Shown in pieces: positions 34,867-43,184 of a stretch of 64,000 bases of DNA. The DNA comes from Amycolatopsis nalaikhensis (lineage in GTDB: Bacteria; Actinomycetota; Actinomycetes; Mycobacteriales; Pseudonocardiaceae), in assembly GCF_030264295.1 (NCBI RefSeq), contig NZ_CP127173.1:1495501-1559500 (forward strand), written 5' to 3'. Below the pieces are notes generated by a model. The model was not told the DNA's origin. It saw only the letters and a program-made list of their open reading frames with translations, and did not search any database. The position numbers and the translations under genes were made by a program. The first letter of the stretch is position 1. The number at the start of each line of letters is the position of its first letter.

Positions 34867-34894
34867 CCAACGCGGGTCGTCGGCACGGTGTTCC
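34867..34894 (-). promoter_or_regulatory. ECF (SigE-type) autoregulatory promoter
   Basis: On the minus strand GGAAC (34894-34890) and CGTTGG (34872-34867) are separated by 17 bases, matching the SigE-class consensus. Transcription would begin near 34860, giving an untranslated leader of about 18 bases before the AGGAGAA site and ATG 34842. This implies SigE drives its own operon. Confidence 0.6.
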
Positions 34895-35030
34895 CGTGTT
34901 CGGGATCGAGTCTGTCCGGCTTCCTTATGGTTCTAGTGAGACTGGACTGAGAGCAGGCTGAGAACATCTCCCGCGGTGCTTACCAGGGAGCCTGCACGGA
35001 TTTATCGACAACCAACGCTAACCTCCGTGC

Positions 35031-35675
35031 GTGAACACGCCCACCCCTGCGGCCGCACCGGCCGATTCCGGGTTCGTCGACGGGTACCTGCCCGACGACG
35101 AGGTGCTGTCCGCGGCCCGGGCGCGGGCCGCCGACCTGGGCTGCACCCCGCTGAGCGCGGGTGCGGGCGCGACCCTGCGGTTCCTGGCCGCGACGCTGTG
35201 CGCGAAGGCCGTGGTCGAGGTCGGGACGGGTGCCGGGGTCAGCGGGCTGAGCCTGCTGCGCGGGATGGCGCCGGACGGCGTGCTGACGTCGATCGACGTC
35301 GAGCCGGAGTACCAGCGTGCGGCGCGGGTGACGTTCCGCGAGGCCGGGTACGCGCCCGGCCGGACGCGGTTGATCATCGGGCGCGCGCTCGACGTGCTCC
35401 AGCGGCTCACGCCGGGCGGCTACGACCTGGTGTTCGTCGACTCCGCGCACATCGAGTACCCCGGGTGCTACGAGCTGGGCGTGTCCCTGCTGCGGCGGGG
35501 CGGGATCATCGCCTTCCACAACGTCCTGGCGGGCGGGCGCGTGATCGACCCGGCTCACCGGGATCCGGAGACGCTGGCGCTGCGCGAGGTGGCGCGGGCC
35601 TTCCGCGAGGACGACCGGATCGTCCCGGCGCTGCTGCCGGTGGGCGGCGGGCTGCTGGTCGGCGCCGCGATCTGA
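35031..35675 (+). CDS. SAM-dependent O-methyltransferase
   Basis: A 214-residue class I methyltransferase of the catechol/caffeoyl-CoA O-methyltransferase family: VVEVGTGAGVSGLSLL (62-76) is motif I, LTSIDVEPEYQ motif II and YDLVFVDSAHIEYPGCYELG holds the metal-binding Asp region. Substrate unknown. GTG 35031 lacks a clear ribosome site. It is divergent from sigE, exactly as Rv1220c is in mycobacteria. Confidence 0.9.
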   Translation: MNTPTPAAAPADSGFVDGYLPDDEVLSAARARAADLGCTPLSAGAGATLRFLAATLCAKAVVEVGTGAGVSGLSLLRGMAPDGVLTSIDVEPEYQRAARVTFREAGYAPGRTRLIIGRALDVLQRLTPGGYDLVFVDSAHIEYPGCYELGVSLLRRGGIIAFHNVLAGGRVIDPAHRDPETLALREVARAFREDDRIVPALLPVGGGLLVGAAI

Positions 35676-35704
35676 GCCCGGGCGCGCTGAAGGGGACGTT
35701 CGTC

Positions 35705-36973
35705 TCATCTGCGGCGCTGAAGGGTCCTTTCCTCGCATGTGACGCGAGGAAAGGACCCTTCAGGACCGCGCTCGAGACCCGGCCCCACGGGGACCCGCGC
35801 AGCCTCCGGACGCCCGGCCCGACCCCGCGTCCCCGCCCCGACGGCGGCTGCCGCCAGCACGAGCCACACCGCGACCAGCGCGATCAGCCACGGCCAGCCC
35901 TCGTGCCCGTAGACCCACGCGCCGGCCGCGCCGCCGACGCTGCTGCCCAGGTAGTACGTCGCGGTGTAGGTGCCGCCGACCTGGCCGCGCGCGTCCTCCG
36001 GGGCGTCCGCCGCGGCCCAGCCGTTCGCGACCGCGTGGGCCGCGAAGAACGCGCAGGTCAGGACCAAGAAACCGGCGATGACCAGCGGCAACGAGTTCGG
36101 CAGCGTCAGGGCGGCACCGGCGGCGGTCAGCAGCAGCGAGCCGATCAACGCCCGCCGACGTCCGACGCGCGCCACCAGCCGCCCGGCCGCGGCCGACGAC
36201 ACCGAACCCGTCGCGTACGCCAGGAAGACCAGTGACGCGATCGCCGGGGACAGGTTCAGCGGGTCGCCGGTCAGGCGGAACCCGGCGGCGTTGTAGAGCG
36301 CGACGAAGGAGCCCATCGCCAGCAGCGCGACGGCGTACTGGGCCAGCAGCACCGGACGGCTCACCGCGGTGAGCAGCCCGCGGGCGACCGCGCGCAGCTG
36401 GGCGTCCCCGCGAGGCCGCGAGCCCGGCGGCAGCGTCACGACGGTGATGGCCGAGCACACCGCACCGACCCCGGCGACGACGAACAGGGCACCCCGCCAG
36501 CCGAGCTGGCCGGCGGTGAACCCGCTGGCCAGCCGCCCGAGCATGCCGCCGACGGTGTTGCCCGCGATCATCGCCCCGACCGCGGCCGCGACTCCCGCCC
36601 GGCCCAGTCGCTCGGCCAGATACGCGGCCGCCACCCCGGGGAACCCCGCGATCGCGACCCCCTGCAGGGCACGCAACACCAGCAACGCGGGATACGTCGG
36701 CATCAGCGGCAGGAGCAGGCCGAAGACGACCGACGCGATCACCGACGTGAGGATCACCGGACGACGGCCGATCACCTCGGACAGGGCGGCGATCGGCAGG
36801 ACGGCGATGGCGAGCGCACCGGTCGCGACGCTCACGGCGAGCGCCGCGCCGCCCGGATCCAGGTGGTACTGCGCGGCGAGCTGCGGCAGCACCGGCTGCG
36901 GAGCGTAGAGCAGGGCGAACGAGGAGATCCCGGCGGCGGCGACCGCGGCTTTGACGCGGCGGGTGGAGGTCAC
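35705..36973 (-). CDS. MFS transporter (YnfM/AraJ-like exporter)
   Basis: A 422-residue MFS protein with 12 predicted membrane helices and motif A-like IAALSEVIGRRPVIL near residue 60. Probably an exporter of small molecules; substrate unknown. GTG 36973 is chosen because the region from 36974 to 37035 is AT-richer and must hold the divergent LysR promoter; ATG 37018 in frame is an alternative. The last 20 or so codons run through a palindromic repeat (35717-35763), so the natural C-terminus may once have been shorter. Divergent from a LysR gene. Confidence 0.88.
   Translation of the reverse strand: MTSTRRVKAAVAAAGISSFALLYAPQPVLPQLAAQYHLDPGGAALAVSVATGALAIAVLPIAALSEVIGRRPVILTSVIASVVFGLLLPLMPTYPALLVLRALQGVAIAGFPGVAAAYLAERLGRAGVAAAVGAMIAGNTVGGMLGRLASGFTAGQLGWRGALFVVAGVGAVCSAITVVTLPPGSRPRGDAQLRAVARGLLTAVSRPVLLAQYAVALLAMGSFVALYNAAGFRLTGDPLNLSPAIASLVFLAYATGSVSSAAAGRLVARVGRRRALIGSLLLTAAGAALTLPNSLPLVIAGFLVLTCAFFAAHAVANGWAAADAPEDARGQVGGTYTATYYLGSSVGGAAGAWVYGHEGWPWLIALVAVWLVLAAAAVGAGTRGRAGRPEAARVPVGPGLERGPEGSFPRVTCEERTLQRRR
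35717..35763. repeat. CTGAAGG-type palindromic repeat, copy 1
   Basis: CTGAAGGGTCCTTTCCTCGC (35717-35736) and its perfect complement (35744-35763) enclose a seven-base loop. The element sits inside the 3' end of the MFS gene and just after the O-methyltransferase stop. A partial copy begins at about 35688 (CTGAAGGGGACGTT). Confidence 0.85.
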
Positions 36974-37035
36974 CGTTCGAAAGTAAGCAGGCCTAACCAA
37001 TACGTCTAATGCGTTCATATGCGACGATCGATGTG

Positions 37036-37932
37036 ATGAAGTATGACTCGCTGTCCGCGCAGGTGGCATCGCACCTCCCCCTGCTCGCCGCCCTGCGGGA
37101 GACGAGGAACGTCACACGCACGGCGGAGCTGCTGGGCGTCCCGCAGCCGACGGTCAGCCGACGGCTGGCGGCGCTGGCCGACGCGCTGGGAGCACCGCTG
37201 ACAGTGCCCGACGGCCGCGGCATCCGGCTCACCCGCGCGGCGGAGCTGCTGGCCGAGGCGGCCGAGCGGGGCCTGGCGGCCGTCGAAACCGGCGTCCGGC
37301 TGGCCCGCGAAGAGGTCGCACCGGAGTCGGGGCACGTCGTGCTCGGGTTCCTGCACCTGCTCGGGAGGTCGCTGGTGCCGTCGTTGCTGGCCGGGCACCG
37401 GGCGCGGCACCCGGGCGTGCGGTTCACGCTGGTCCAGGGCTCGCGGCAGGAGATGATCGACCGGCTCGTCGGCGGCGAGCTGGACCTCGCGTTGCTGGCG
37501 CCGCTGCCCGCGGTGTCGTCGCTGGAGTCGGCGGGCCTGGTCCAGGAGGAGATCCTGCTGTCGGTCCCGGCGGGCCACCACCTCGCGGGCCGGGAGTCGG
37601 TGCGCGTGGCGGAGCTGGCCGAGGAGGAGTTCGTGCTGCTGGAGCAGGGTTACGGCGTCCGGACACTCACGGACGAGCTGTGCGCGGCGGCGGGCTTCAC
37701 ACCGCGGATCGCGTTCGAGGGCCAGGAGTCGGACACGGTGCGCGGCCTCGTGGCGGCCGGGCTGGGCGTCGCCCTGCTGCCGCGGTTCGGGCCGGGGACG
37801 CCCGCGGGGGTCGCCGAAGTGCCGCTGTCGCCGACGCCGTACCGGACCATCGGGCTCGCTTGGCGCGCGGACGAGCCGATGACGCCCGCGGTCACCGGCT
37901 TCCGCGCGCACGTCCTGGCGACGCGCTCCTAG
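37036..37932 (+). CDS. LysR-family regulator
   Basis: A 298-residue LysR-type regulator: N-terminal helix-turn-helix (LAALRETRNVTRTAELLGVPQPTVSRRLAALADALG, about 14-49) and a type 2 periplasmic-binding-protein-like effector domain (HVVLGFLHLLGRSLVPSLL onward). ATG 37036 is chosen over the ATG at 37009 because the extra residues look non-coding. It is divergent from the MFS exporter with a 62-base gap and is its likely regulator. Its 3' end overlaps the convergent HxlR gene by four bases. Confidence 0.92.
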   Translation: MKYDSLSAQVASHLPLLAALRETRNVTRTAELLGVPQPTVSRRLAALADALGAPLTVPDGRGIRLTRAAELLAEAAERGLAAVETGVRLAREEVAPESGHVVLGFLHLLGRSLVPSLLAGHRARHPGVRFTLVQGSRQEMIDRLVGGELDLALLAPLPAVSSLESAGLVQEEILLSVPAGHHLAGRESVRVAELAEEEFVLLEQGYGVRTLTDELCAAAGFTPRIAFEGQESDTVRGLVAAGLGVALLPRFGPGTPAGVAEVPLSPTPYRTIGLAWRADEPMTPAVTGFRAHVLATRS

Positions 37933-38276
37933 CCGCGCTCGTCGTACGCCGCCCGGGCCGCGTCGATCTGCGGCATGTGCCGGACGCTCCACTCCAGCAA
38001 CGGCGCCGCCGCCTCGCGCAGCGTGCGGCCCATCGGGGTCAGCTCGTAGCTCACATGCGGGGGCATCACCGCGTGGACCGTGCGCGTCAAGAGGCCGTCG
38101 CGTTCCAAGTCGCGCAGGGTCACCGTGAGCATGCGCTGGCTGATCCCGTCGACCGCTCGCTTGAGCTCGGTGAAGCGCAGCGGCCCGTCCTTGAGCATGC
38201 GGACCACCAGCAGCGCCCACTTGTCCCCGACGATGTCGAGCACCGCTCGGGTCCGGCACACGTCCTGCACGGTCAC
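37929..38276 (-). CDS. HxlR-family winged-helix regulator
   Basis: A 115-residue HxlR-type DNA-binding protein: conserved early Cys (DVCRT), GDKWALLVVRMLKDGPLRFTELKRAV, SQRMLTVTLRDLERDGLLTR wing, and YELTPMGRTL. HxlR proteins respond to aldehydes or redox in known cases. GTG 38276. It is divergent from an esterase gene. The 107-base gap has GGCAC-N6-GTGCC (38291-38306) and a GGTTACC-GAAT-GGTACC motif (about 38339-38355) that could be its sites. Confidence 0.92.
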   Translation of the reverse strand: MTVQDVCRTRAVLDIVGDKWALLVVRMLKDGPLRFTELKRAVDGISQRMLTVTLRDLERDGLLTRTVHAVMPPHVSYELTPMGRTLREAAAPLLEWSVRHMPQIDAARAAYDERG

Positions 38277-38383
38277 CTCCAGAGAACCGGGGCACCAGAA
38301 AGTGCCTTATTGCCTGGTCCGGGTCAAGTCGATCACGATGGTTACCGAATGGTACCGAGGCACTGATAGGAACCGGAGTGGGT

Positions 38384-39148
38384 ATGTCGACGTTTCTGCT
38401 GGTACACGGCGCTTGGCACAGCGGGCGGTGCTGGGACCGGGTGGTCCCGTTGCTCGAATCGGCGGGGCACCGGGTGTTCGCGCCGTCCCTGACCGGCTAC
38501 GGCGAGAAGGCGCACCTGCTGAGCCCCGACGTCGGGCTCGACACGCACGTCGACGACGTCGCGCGCCTGGCCGAGACGCTCGACGACGTCGTGCTCGTCG
38601 GCCACAGCTACGCGGGGCTGGTCATCTCGTCGGTGGCCAACCGGCTCCCGGACCGGATCGCGCACCTCGTCTACCTCGACGCGATGGTCCCCGAAGACGG
38701 CGAAACCGCGGTGGACGTCCTGCCCTTCACCAAGCAGCTCATCGACGACGCCGTCGACGGCTGGCGAGTCCCGCCGCTGCCGGAACTGCCGCCGCCGCTC
38801 GGCCTGTTCGGCGTCACCGATCCCGAGGACGTCGCCTGGCTGCGGTCGATGCTTTCGGACCAGCCCGTGAACTGCCTCCGGCAGCCCGTGCACCTGGACA
38901 ACCCGGCAGTGCGCGCGATCCCGCAGACGCACATCCACTGCGTCGCCGGGCGGCCGGAAGGCATCACGCGTCGGCCCGTTCCGGCGACCGCGCGCCTGCG
39001 CGAGCTGCCGACCGGCCACGACTGCATGATCACCATGCCCGCCGAACTGGCCGGACTGCTCGTCGAGGCGGCTCAGGCCAGTGAGGCCGCCAGCTCCACC
39101 AGCGTCCGGGCCGCGAACCCCGTCGCGCCCGGGACGACGTCGTCGTAG
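38384..39148 (+). CDS. Alpha/beta hydrolase (EstC-like esterase)
   Basis: A 254-residue alpha/beta hydrolase of the type seen in EstC and plant methyl-esterases: FLLVHGAWHSGRCWD at the N-terminus (oxyanion region), nucleophile Ser in GHSYAG (about 72-77), acid Asp and final His in PTGHDCMI (about 211). ATG 38384 has CGGAG upstream. The natural end of the family is near LLLEA; here the frame continues about 25 residues (ASEAASSTSVRAAN...) antisense to the end of pepA, a 76-base overlap, suggesting a lost stop codon. Regulated by the divergent HxlR protein, by position. Confidence 0.9.
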   Translation: MSTFLLVHGAWHSGRCWDRVVPLLESAGHRVFAPSLTGYGEKAHLLSPDVGLDTHVDDVARLAETLDDVVLVGHSYAGLVISSVANRLPDRIAHLVYLDAMVPEDGETAVDVLPFTKQLIDDAVDGWRVPPLPELPPPLGLFGVTDPEDVAWLRSMLSDQPVNCLRQPVHLDNPAVRAIPQTHIHCVAGRPEGITRRPVPATARLRELPTGHDCMITMPAELAGLLVEAAQASEAASSTSVRAANPVAPGTTSS

Positions 39149-40524
39149 TTCTTCTCCGACCGCGCCGGGCCCGCGATGTCCAGGTGCGCCCACGGCAGCC
39201 CCGCCGTGAACTCGCGCAAGAACAGCGCCGCCGTGATGCCGCCCGGCCCCGCCGGCGTCTGGCGGACGTCACCGAACTCGCCGCGCACGTTCTCCGCGTA
39301 GTCCTCCACCAGCGGCATCCGCCACCACGCCTCGCCCACGCGGGCACCCGCTTCGGCGACCAGAGCCGCCAGGGCGTCGTCCGAAGCGAACAGCCCGCCC
39401 GTGCGCAGGCCGAGGGACACCTTCATCGCGCCGGTCAGCGTCGCCGCGTCGACGACGTAGTCCGGGCTGAACCGCTTGATCCCGTACACCAGCGCGTCGG
39501 CCATCACCATGCGGCCTTCCGCGTCGGTGTTCGCGACCTCGGTCGTCTTGCCGCCGTAGTGGCGGACGATGTCGCCGGGCCGGTACGCCGAGCCCGACAC
39601 GTGGTTCTCCGCCGCCGGGACCAGGGCCGTCACGCGGATCGGCAGCCCCAGCGCCGCGATCGCGCGGACCGCCGCGATCACCGCCGCGCCGCCCGCCATG
39701 TCCGTGCGCATCAGGTGCATGCCGTCGGCCGGCTTGATCGACAGGCCGCCCGTGTCGAACGTGATGCCCTTGCCGACCAGCAGCAGGTGCCGGGAAGCCC
39801 CCGACGGCCGGTAGGCCAGCTCGATCAGCCGCGGCGGCCGGTCGGAGCCGCCGCCGACCGCCAGCACGCCGCCGAACCCCTGCGTGGTGAGCCACTTCTC
39901 GTCCCGCACCGTCACCTCGACGCGCGGGCCGGCCACGCGGGCCGCGGTGTCCGCGAGCCAGGCCGGGGTCTTCACGTTGGACGGCGTGTTCGCGAGGTCG
40001 CGGGTCAGCGCCGTCGCCGCGGCCAGCGCCGTGGCGCGCTCGACCAGCGCGGGCACCGCCGGGTCCGCCGACACCAGCCGCACGGTCCGCACCGACGGCT
40101 TCGGGTCGTCGCCGGAGACCTGGTACCGGTAGCCGCCGAGCAGCAGGCCCAGCGTCAGGTCGGTGACGTGCTCGCCGGACGCTTCCTCGGGCAGCTCCAG
40201 CTGCACCGCGCGGAACGCCTTGCCGCCGTTGTCGACGTCTTCGGCCAGCGACGCGTTGATCGCGCGGGCCAGCGCCGCGCCCGTCTTGCGGTAGCCCTTC
40301 GGCTCGCCCTCGCCGAGGCCGGCGACCCAGCGGGGGCCGTCACCGGGCACCGTCTGGACGTCGCCCGCCTTGCCCGTGATCCGGACGCCCTCGATCTCCA
40401 GCGGCTCGACGTCATCGTTGTCGGGAGCGGCCACGAGCCGAGCCGTCGGGACGCCGCGACGCAGGGAGTCCGCGACCTCGATGTCGAGCAGGTTCGTCGG
40501 AACGGGGGGTAGCGGATTACGCAC
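39073..40524 (-). CDS. pepA: Leucyl aminopeptidase (M17)
   Basis: A 483-residue cytosolic M17 aminopeptidase, a di-metal enzyme releasing N-terminal residues from peptides. The C-terminal catalytic domain shows GKGITFDTGGLSIK (Lys and Asp metal ligands, about 255-268) and the signature NTDAEGRMVMADAL (about 333-346). GTG 40524 is preferred, with GAAGG upstream; TTG 40533 is possible. It normally acts as a hexamer. Its 3' end overlaps the convergent esterase gene. Confidence 0.93.
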   Translation of the reverse strand: MRNPLPPVPTNLLDIEVADSLRRGVPTARLVAAPDNDDVEPLEIEGVRITGKAGDVQTVPGDGPRWVAGLGEGEPKGYRKTGAALARAINASLAEDVDNGGKAFRAVQLELPEEASGEHVTDLTLGLLLGGYRYQVSGDDPKPSVRTVRLVSADPAVPALVERATALAAATALTRDLANTPSNVKTPAWLADTAARVAGPRVEVTVRDEKWLTTQGFGGVLAVGGGSDRPPRLIELAYRPSGASRHLLLVGKGITFDTGGLSIKPADGMHLMRTDMAGGAAVIAAVRAIAALGLPIRVTALVPAAENHVSGSAYRPGDIVRHYGGKTTEVANTDAEGRMVMADALVYGIKRFSPDYVVDAATLTGAMKVSLGLRTGGLFASDDALAALVAEAGARVGEAWWRMPLVEDYAENVRGEFGDVRQTPAGPGGITAALFLREFTAGLPWAHLDIAGPARSEKNYDDVVPGATGFAARTLVELAASLA

Positions 40525-40614
40525 AGTGAGCAACCTTCGGGCGCAGAGGAACCGCGACCCCGGCCTCCGAAGGGAGACCGGGGTGCGACGGAAGGACGGT
40601 TCGGGAGGGCTGGG

Positions 40615-40782
40615 TCAGCCGGTGACCTCCGCCAGTGCGGCGCCGAGGTCCTTCGCTTCCTCCGCGGAGAGTTCGACGACGAGTCGCCCACCGCCCTCGA
40701 GCGGTACGCGCATCACGAGGCCCCGCCCCTCCTTAGTCACTTCGAGGGGACCATCTCCGGTCCGGGGCTTCATGGCCGCCAT
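40615..40782 (-). CDS. DUF3117-family small protein
   Basis: A 55-residue protein with the invariant KPRTGDGPLEVTKEGRGL-type sequence of the DUF3117 family, nearly universal in actinobacteria (Rv1211 in M. tuberculosis) and of unknown function. ATG 40782 has GGAGGGAG upstream; the open frame extends to 40989 but is not protein-like. It lies 90 bases upstream of pepA on the same strand. Confidence 0.92.
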   Translation of the reverse strand: MAAMKPRTGDGPLEVTKEGRGLVMRVPLEGGGRLVVELSAEEAKDLGAALAEVTG

Positions 40783-40979
40783 AGCGTGCTCCCTCCGTCT
40801 CAACCGGCGCGCCCGGGTCGCGCTCGCGTGAAAGCCAGCCGGGTCTGGTGTCCATTGTCCCTCATCAGCGGCCGGGCGCATCAGCGGACCGATCTTTTGC
40901 CGTCGTATCGGTGCTGGTATGCGGCTCGCACGGAATGAAAGACTGTCGGACGACCGATGTTTCCGCGCAAGGAGAAGAC

Positions 40980-41774
40980 GTGACCACATCCGACGTCCTG
41001 GTGACCGCCGACGCCGACGGGGTGCGCACCCTCACCCTCAACCGGCCGCAGGCGTACAACTCGCTGACCGTCGAGCTCAAGGAAGCACTGCTCGCGGGCC
41101 TGCGCGGGGCGGCGGAGGACGAAGCCGTCCGCGCGGTCGTGCTGACCGGTTCGGGCAAGGCGTTCTGCGCCGGCCAGGACCTGAAGGAGCACGTGGGGCT
41201 GCTGCAGGCGGGTGACCCCGCTCCGCTACAGACGGTGAAGGAGCACTACAACCCGATCGTCAAGGCGATCGTGGAGATGCCGAAGCCGGTGATCGCCGCG
41301 ATCAACGGCACCGCCGCCGGTGCCGGGGCCGCCTTCGCCTACGCCAGCGACCTGCGGATCGCGGCCGAGTCGTCGTCGTTCCTGATGGCCTTCGCCAACG
41401 TCGGGCTCGGCCCGGACTCGGGCGCGTCGTGGACGCTGCAGCGGCTGGTCGGCTACGGCCGGGCCGCGGAGCTGATGCTGCTGGCCCGCAACGTCGACGC
41501 CGCCGAGGCACTTCGGCTCGGCCTGGTCGGCGAGGTCGTGCCGGACGAGGAGCTGCCCGCGCGCGCCCAGAAGGTCGCGGCGAAGCTCGCGGCCGGGCCG
41601 ACGGTGGCCTACGCGAAGATCAAGAGCGTGCTGAACCTGGCCGCCCAGTCGACGTTCGACGAGGCCCTCGAGGCCGAGGACGCCGCCCAGACCGCGCTCG
41701 GCGCGACCGCCGACCACACCGAAGCGGTGGAGGCGTTCGTCAGCAAGCGCAAGCCGGACTTCCAGGGCAAGTGA
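40980..41774 (+). CDS. Enoyl-CoA hydratase/isomerase family protein
   Basis: A 264-residue crotonase-fold protein. The oxyanion-hole motifs are visible: AFCAGQDLKEH (about 61-71) and the GTAAGAGAAFAYASDLRIA segment (about 109-127). A Glu/Asp pair typical of true hydratases falls in FANVGLGPDSGASW, where Asp takes the place of the second Glu, resembling PaaG-type isomerases. So it may isomerise or hydrate an aryl or fatty enoyl-CoA. GTG 40980 has AAGGAGAA upstream. It stands alone, followed by a palindromic repeat. Confidence 0.88.
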   Translation: MTTSDVLVTADADGVRTLTLNRPQAYNSLTVELKEALLAGLRGAAEDEAVRAVVLTGSGKAFCAGQDLKEHVGLLQAGDPAPLQTVKEHYNPIVKAIVEMPKPVIAAINGTAAGAGAAFAYASDLRIAAESSSFLMAFANVGLGPDSGASWTLQRLVGYGRAAELMLLARNVDAAEALRLGLVGEVVPDEELPARAQKVAAKLAAGPTVAYAKIKSVLNLAAQSTFDEALEAEDAAQTALGATADHTEAVEAFVSKRKPDFQGK

Positions 41775-41775
41775 G

Positions 41776-41822
41776 CTGAAGGGGACTTTCCTGGCATCTG
41801 ATGCGAGGAAAGTCCCCTTCAG
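41776..41822. repeat. CTGAAGG-type palindromic repeat, copy 2
   Basis: CTGAAGGGGACTTTCCT (41776-41792) pairs with AGGAAAGTCCCCTTCAG (41806-41822), 17-bp arms with a 13-base loop. A half copy (CTGAACGTCCCCTTCAG, about 41836-41852) follows and supplies the stop codon of the tag gene. It lies between convergent genes and probably acts as terminator. Confidence 0.85.
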
Positions 41823-41848
41823 CGCGTCACATGCACTGAACGTCCCCT

Positions 41849-42412
41849 TCAGCCCGCGCGGAAGCAGCCCTCGACGTGGTCGTCGACCATGCCCGTCGCC
41901 TGCATCAGGGCGTAGCACGTCGTCGGGCCCAGGAAGACGAAGCCGCGCTTCTTCAGCTCCTTCGCCATCGCCTTCGACTCGTCCGTGATGGCCGGGACGT
42001 CGGCCATCGTCGCGGGCCGCTTGTGCGATGAAGGCGCGAACGACCACAAGAGGTCGTCCAAGGGCGTGTCCAGGGAAGCGATCGCCTGCGCGTTCTTGAT
42101 CGCGGCGAGGATCTTCGCCCGGTTCCGGACGATCGACGCGTCCTGCATCAGCCGCTCGACGTCCGCGTCGCCGAACTTCGCCACCTTCGCCGGCTTGAAC
42201 CGCTTGAACGCCTTCCGGAAGCCTTCGCGCTTGCGCAGGATCGTGATCCACGACAGGCCCGACTGGAACGACTCGAGGCACAGCCGCTCGTACAGCTCGT
42301 CCTGCCCGTGGAGCGGCACGCCCCACTCCTCGTCGTGGTAGGCCACGTAGTCCGGGGTCGAATTGCCCCAGCTGCACCGCGCGACGCCGTCGGCGCCGAG
42401 AAGCTCACTCAT
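41849..42412 (-). CDS. tag: DNA-3-methyladenine glycosylase I
   Basis: A 187-residue TAG-type repair enzyme that removes 3-methyladenine from DNA. Family hallmarks: RCSWGNSTPDYVAYHDEEWG (about 12-31, with the Zn Cys and His), FQSGLSWITILRKREGFRKAF and the C-terminal GFVFLGPTTCYALMQATGMVDDH with the remaining zinc ligands. ATG 42412 (GTG 42418 possible). It overlaps the upstream SRPBCC gene by eight bases. DUF3117 and tag are neighbours in mycobacteria (Rv1211, Rv1210); here enoyl-CoA hydratase is inserted between them. Confidence 0.94.
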   Translation of the reverse strand: MSELLGADGVARCSWGNSTPDYVAYHDEEWGVPLHGQDELYERLCLESFQSGLSWITILRKREGFRKAFKRFKPAKVAKFGDADVERLMQDASIVRNRAKILAAIKNAQAIASLDTPLDDLLWSFAPSSHKRPATMADVPAITDESKAMAKELKKRGFVFLGPTTCYALMQATGMVDDHVEGCFRAG

Positions 42413-42863
42413 CCCCACCCACCGAATAGTTCTCCGCGAACCGCGCGAACCGCCGCAGCGACTGGCGCACCCCCAGCGCGAACGCCGGCCGCACCACCGG
42501 CCAGCTGAGCCGCCCCAGCGGCCCGAACGGCAGCCGCAGGTGCTCGGCCCAGACGAACGTCGAGCGCGTCGCGCCCTTCGGGACCACCTGGAACACGCCG
42601 GTGCCCTGCACGAAGCTGCCGAGGTGGCGGACCGCGCACCGCACCGGCGGCTCCCAGCTGGTGATCTCCATGGTGTCGGTGAAGCCGATCCCGGCCACCC
42701 CGGTGAACGCCGACAGCCGCGAGCCGACGCTGCGGCCGTTGCCCTCGACGACCTCGACCTCGGTGCCGAGCATCCACTCGCCCTGGCGGGCCCAGTCGGT
42801 CAGCGCGAGCCAGACCGTGCCGGCCGGGGCGCGGACGTCGACCGAGAGCACCAGGTCCGTCAC
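42405..42863 (-). CDS. SRPBCC/polyketide-cyclase-like protein
   Basis: A 152-residue START/SRPBCC-fold protein: VDVRAPAGTVWLALTDWARQGEWM start, a central beta-sheet (VRCAVRHLGSFVQGTGVFQVVP) and a C-terminal helix (ALGVRQSLRRFARFAENY). Such proteins bind hydrophobic ligands; the ligand is unknown. GTG 42863 overlaps the stop of the DivIVA-like gene by four bases, and its stop overlaps tag, so it belongs to the PadR-headed operon. Confidence 0.85.
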   Translation of the reverse strand: MTDLVLSVDVRAPAGTVWLALTDWARQGEWMLGTEVEVVEGNGRSVGSRLSAFTGVAGIGFTDTMEITSWEPPVRCAVRHLGSFVQGTGVFQVVPKGATRSTFVWAEHLRLPFGPLGRLSWPVVRPAFALGVRQSLRRFARFAENYSVGGDE

Positions 42864-43184
42864 TGAGCGCCTTCCGGCGAGCTCTCCCGCTCGCGTTCGC
42901 GCTGCTCCAGCTCGGCGACGCGGGCGCGCAGCTCGTCGAGCTCGACGCCGAGGCGCCGCATCACCCAGTCCACTTCGGACATCTTGTAGCCGCGCAGCAC
43001 CAGCTGGAAGCGGACCTCGTTCAGGTCCTCGCCGGTGATGTCCTCGGCGGGCAGCCGCGTGGGCGAGCTGCCCGGCGGCAGCGGGGCGAAGCTCCTCACC
43101 CCGGCCGAACACGACCGCGGCGAGCAGGAACACCACGGCGGCCACCAGCAGCATGACTACGAGGTAGATCAGCGCGGTCGTCAC
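42860..43184 (-). pseudogene. DivIVA-domain membrane protein, frameshifted
   Basis: An N-terminal membrane helix (TTALIYLVVMLLVAAVVFLL, start GTG 43184) is in one frame and the DivIVA-like part (EVRFQLVLRGYKMSEVDWVM then a coiled coil) in the next. They meet at GAAGCTC (43088-43094, plus strand): removing one A gives GAGCTC and an unbroken FGRGEELAPLPPGSSP. The C-terminal frame alone could start at GTG 43099 (79 residues, soluble). Related proteins may act in cell-pole or wall organisation. Starts and stops overlap both neighbours by four bases, showing the gene was intact until recently or that a base is miscalled. Confidence 0.7.
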
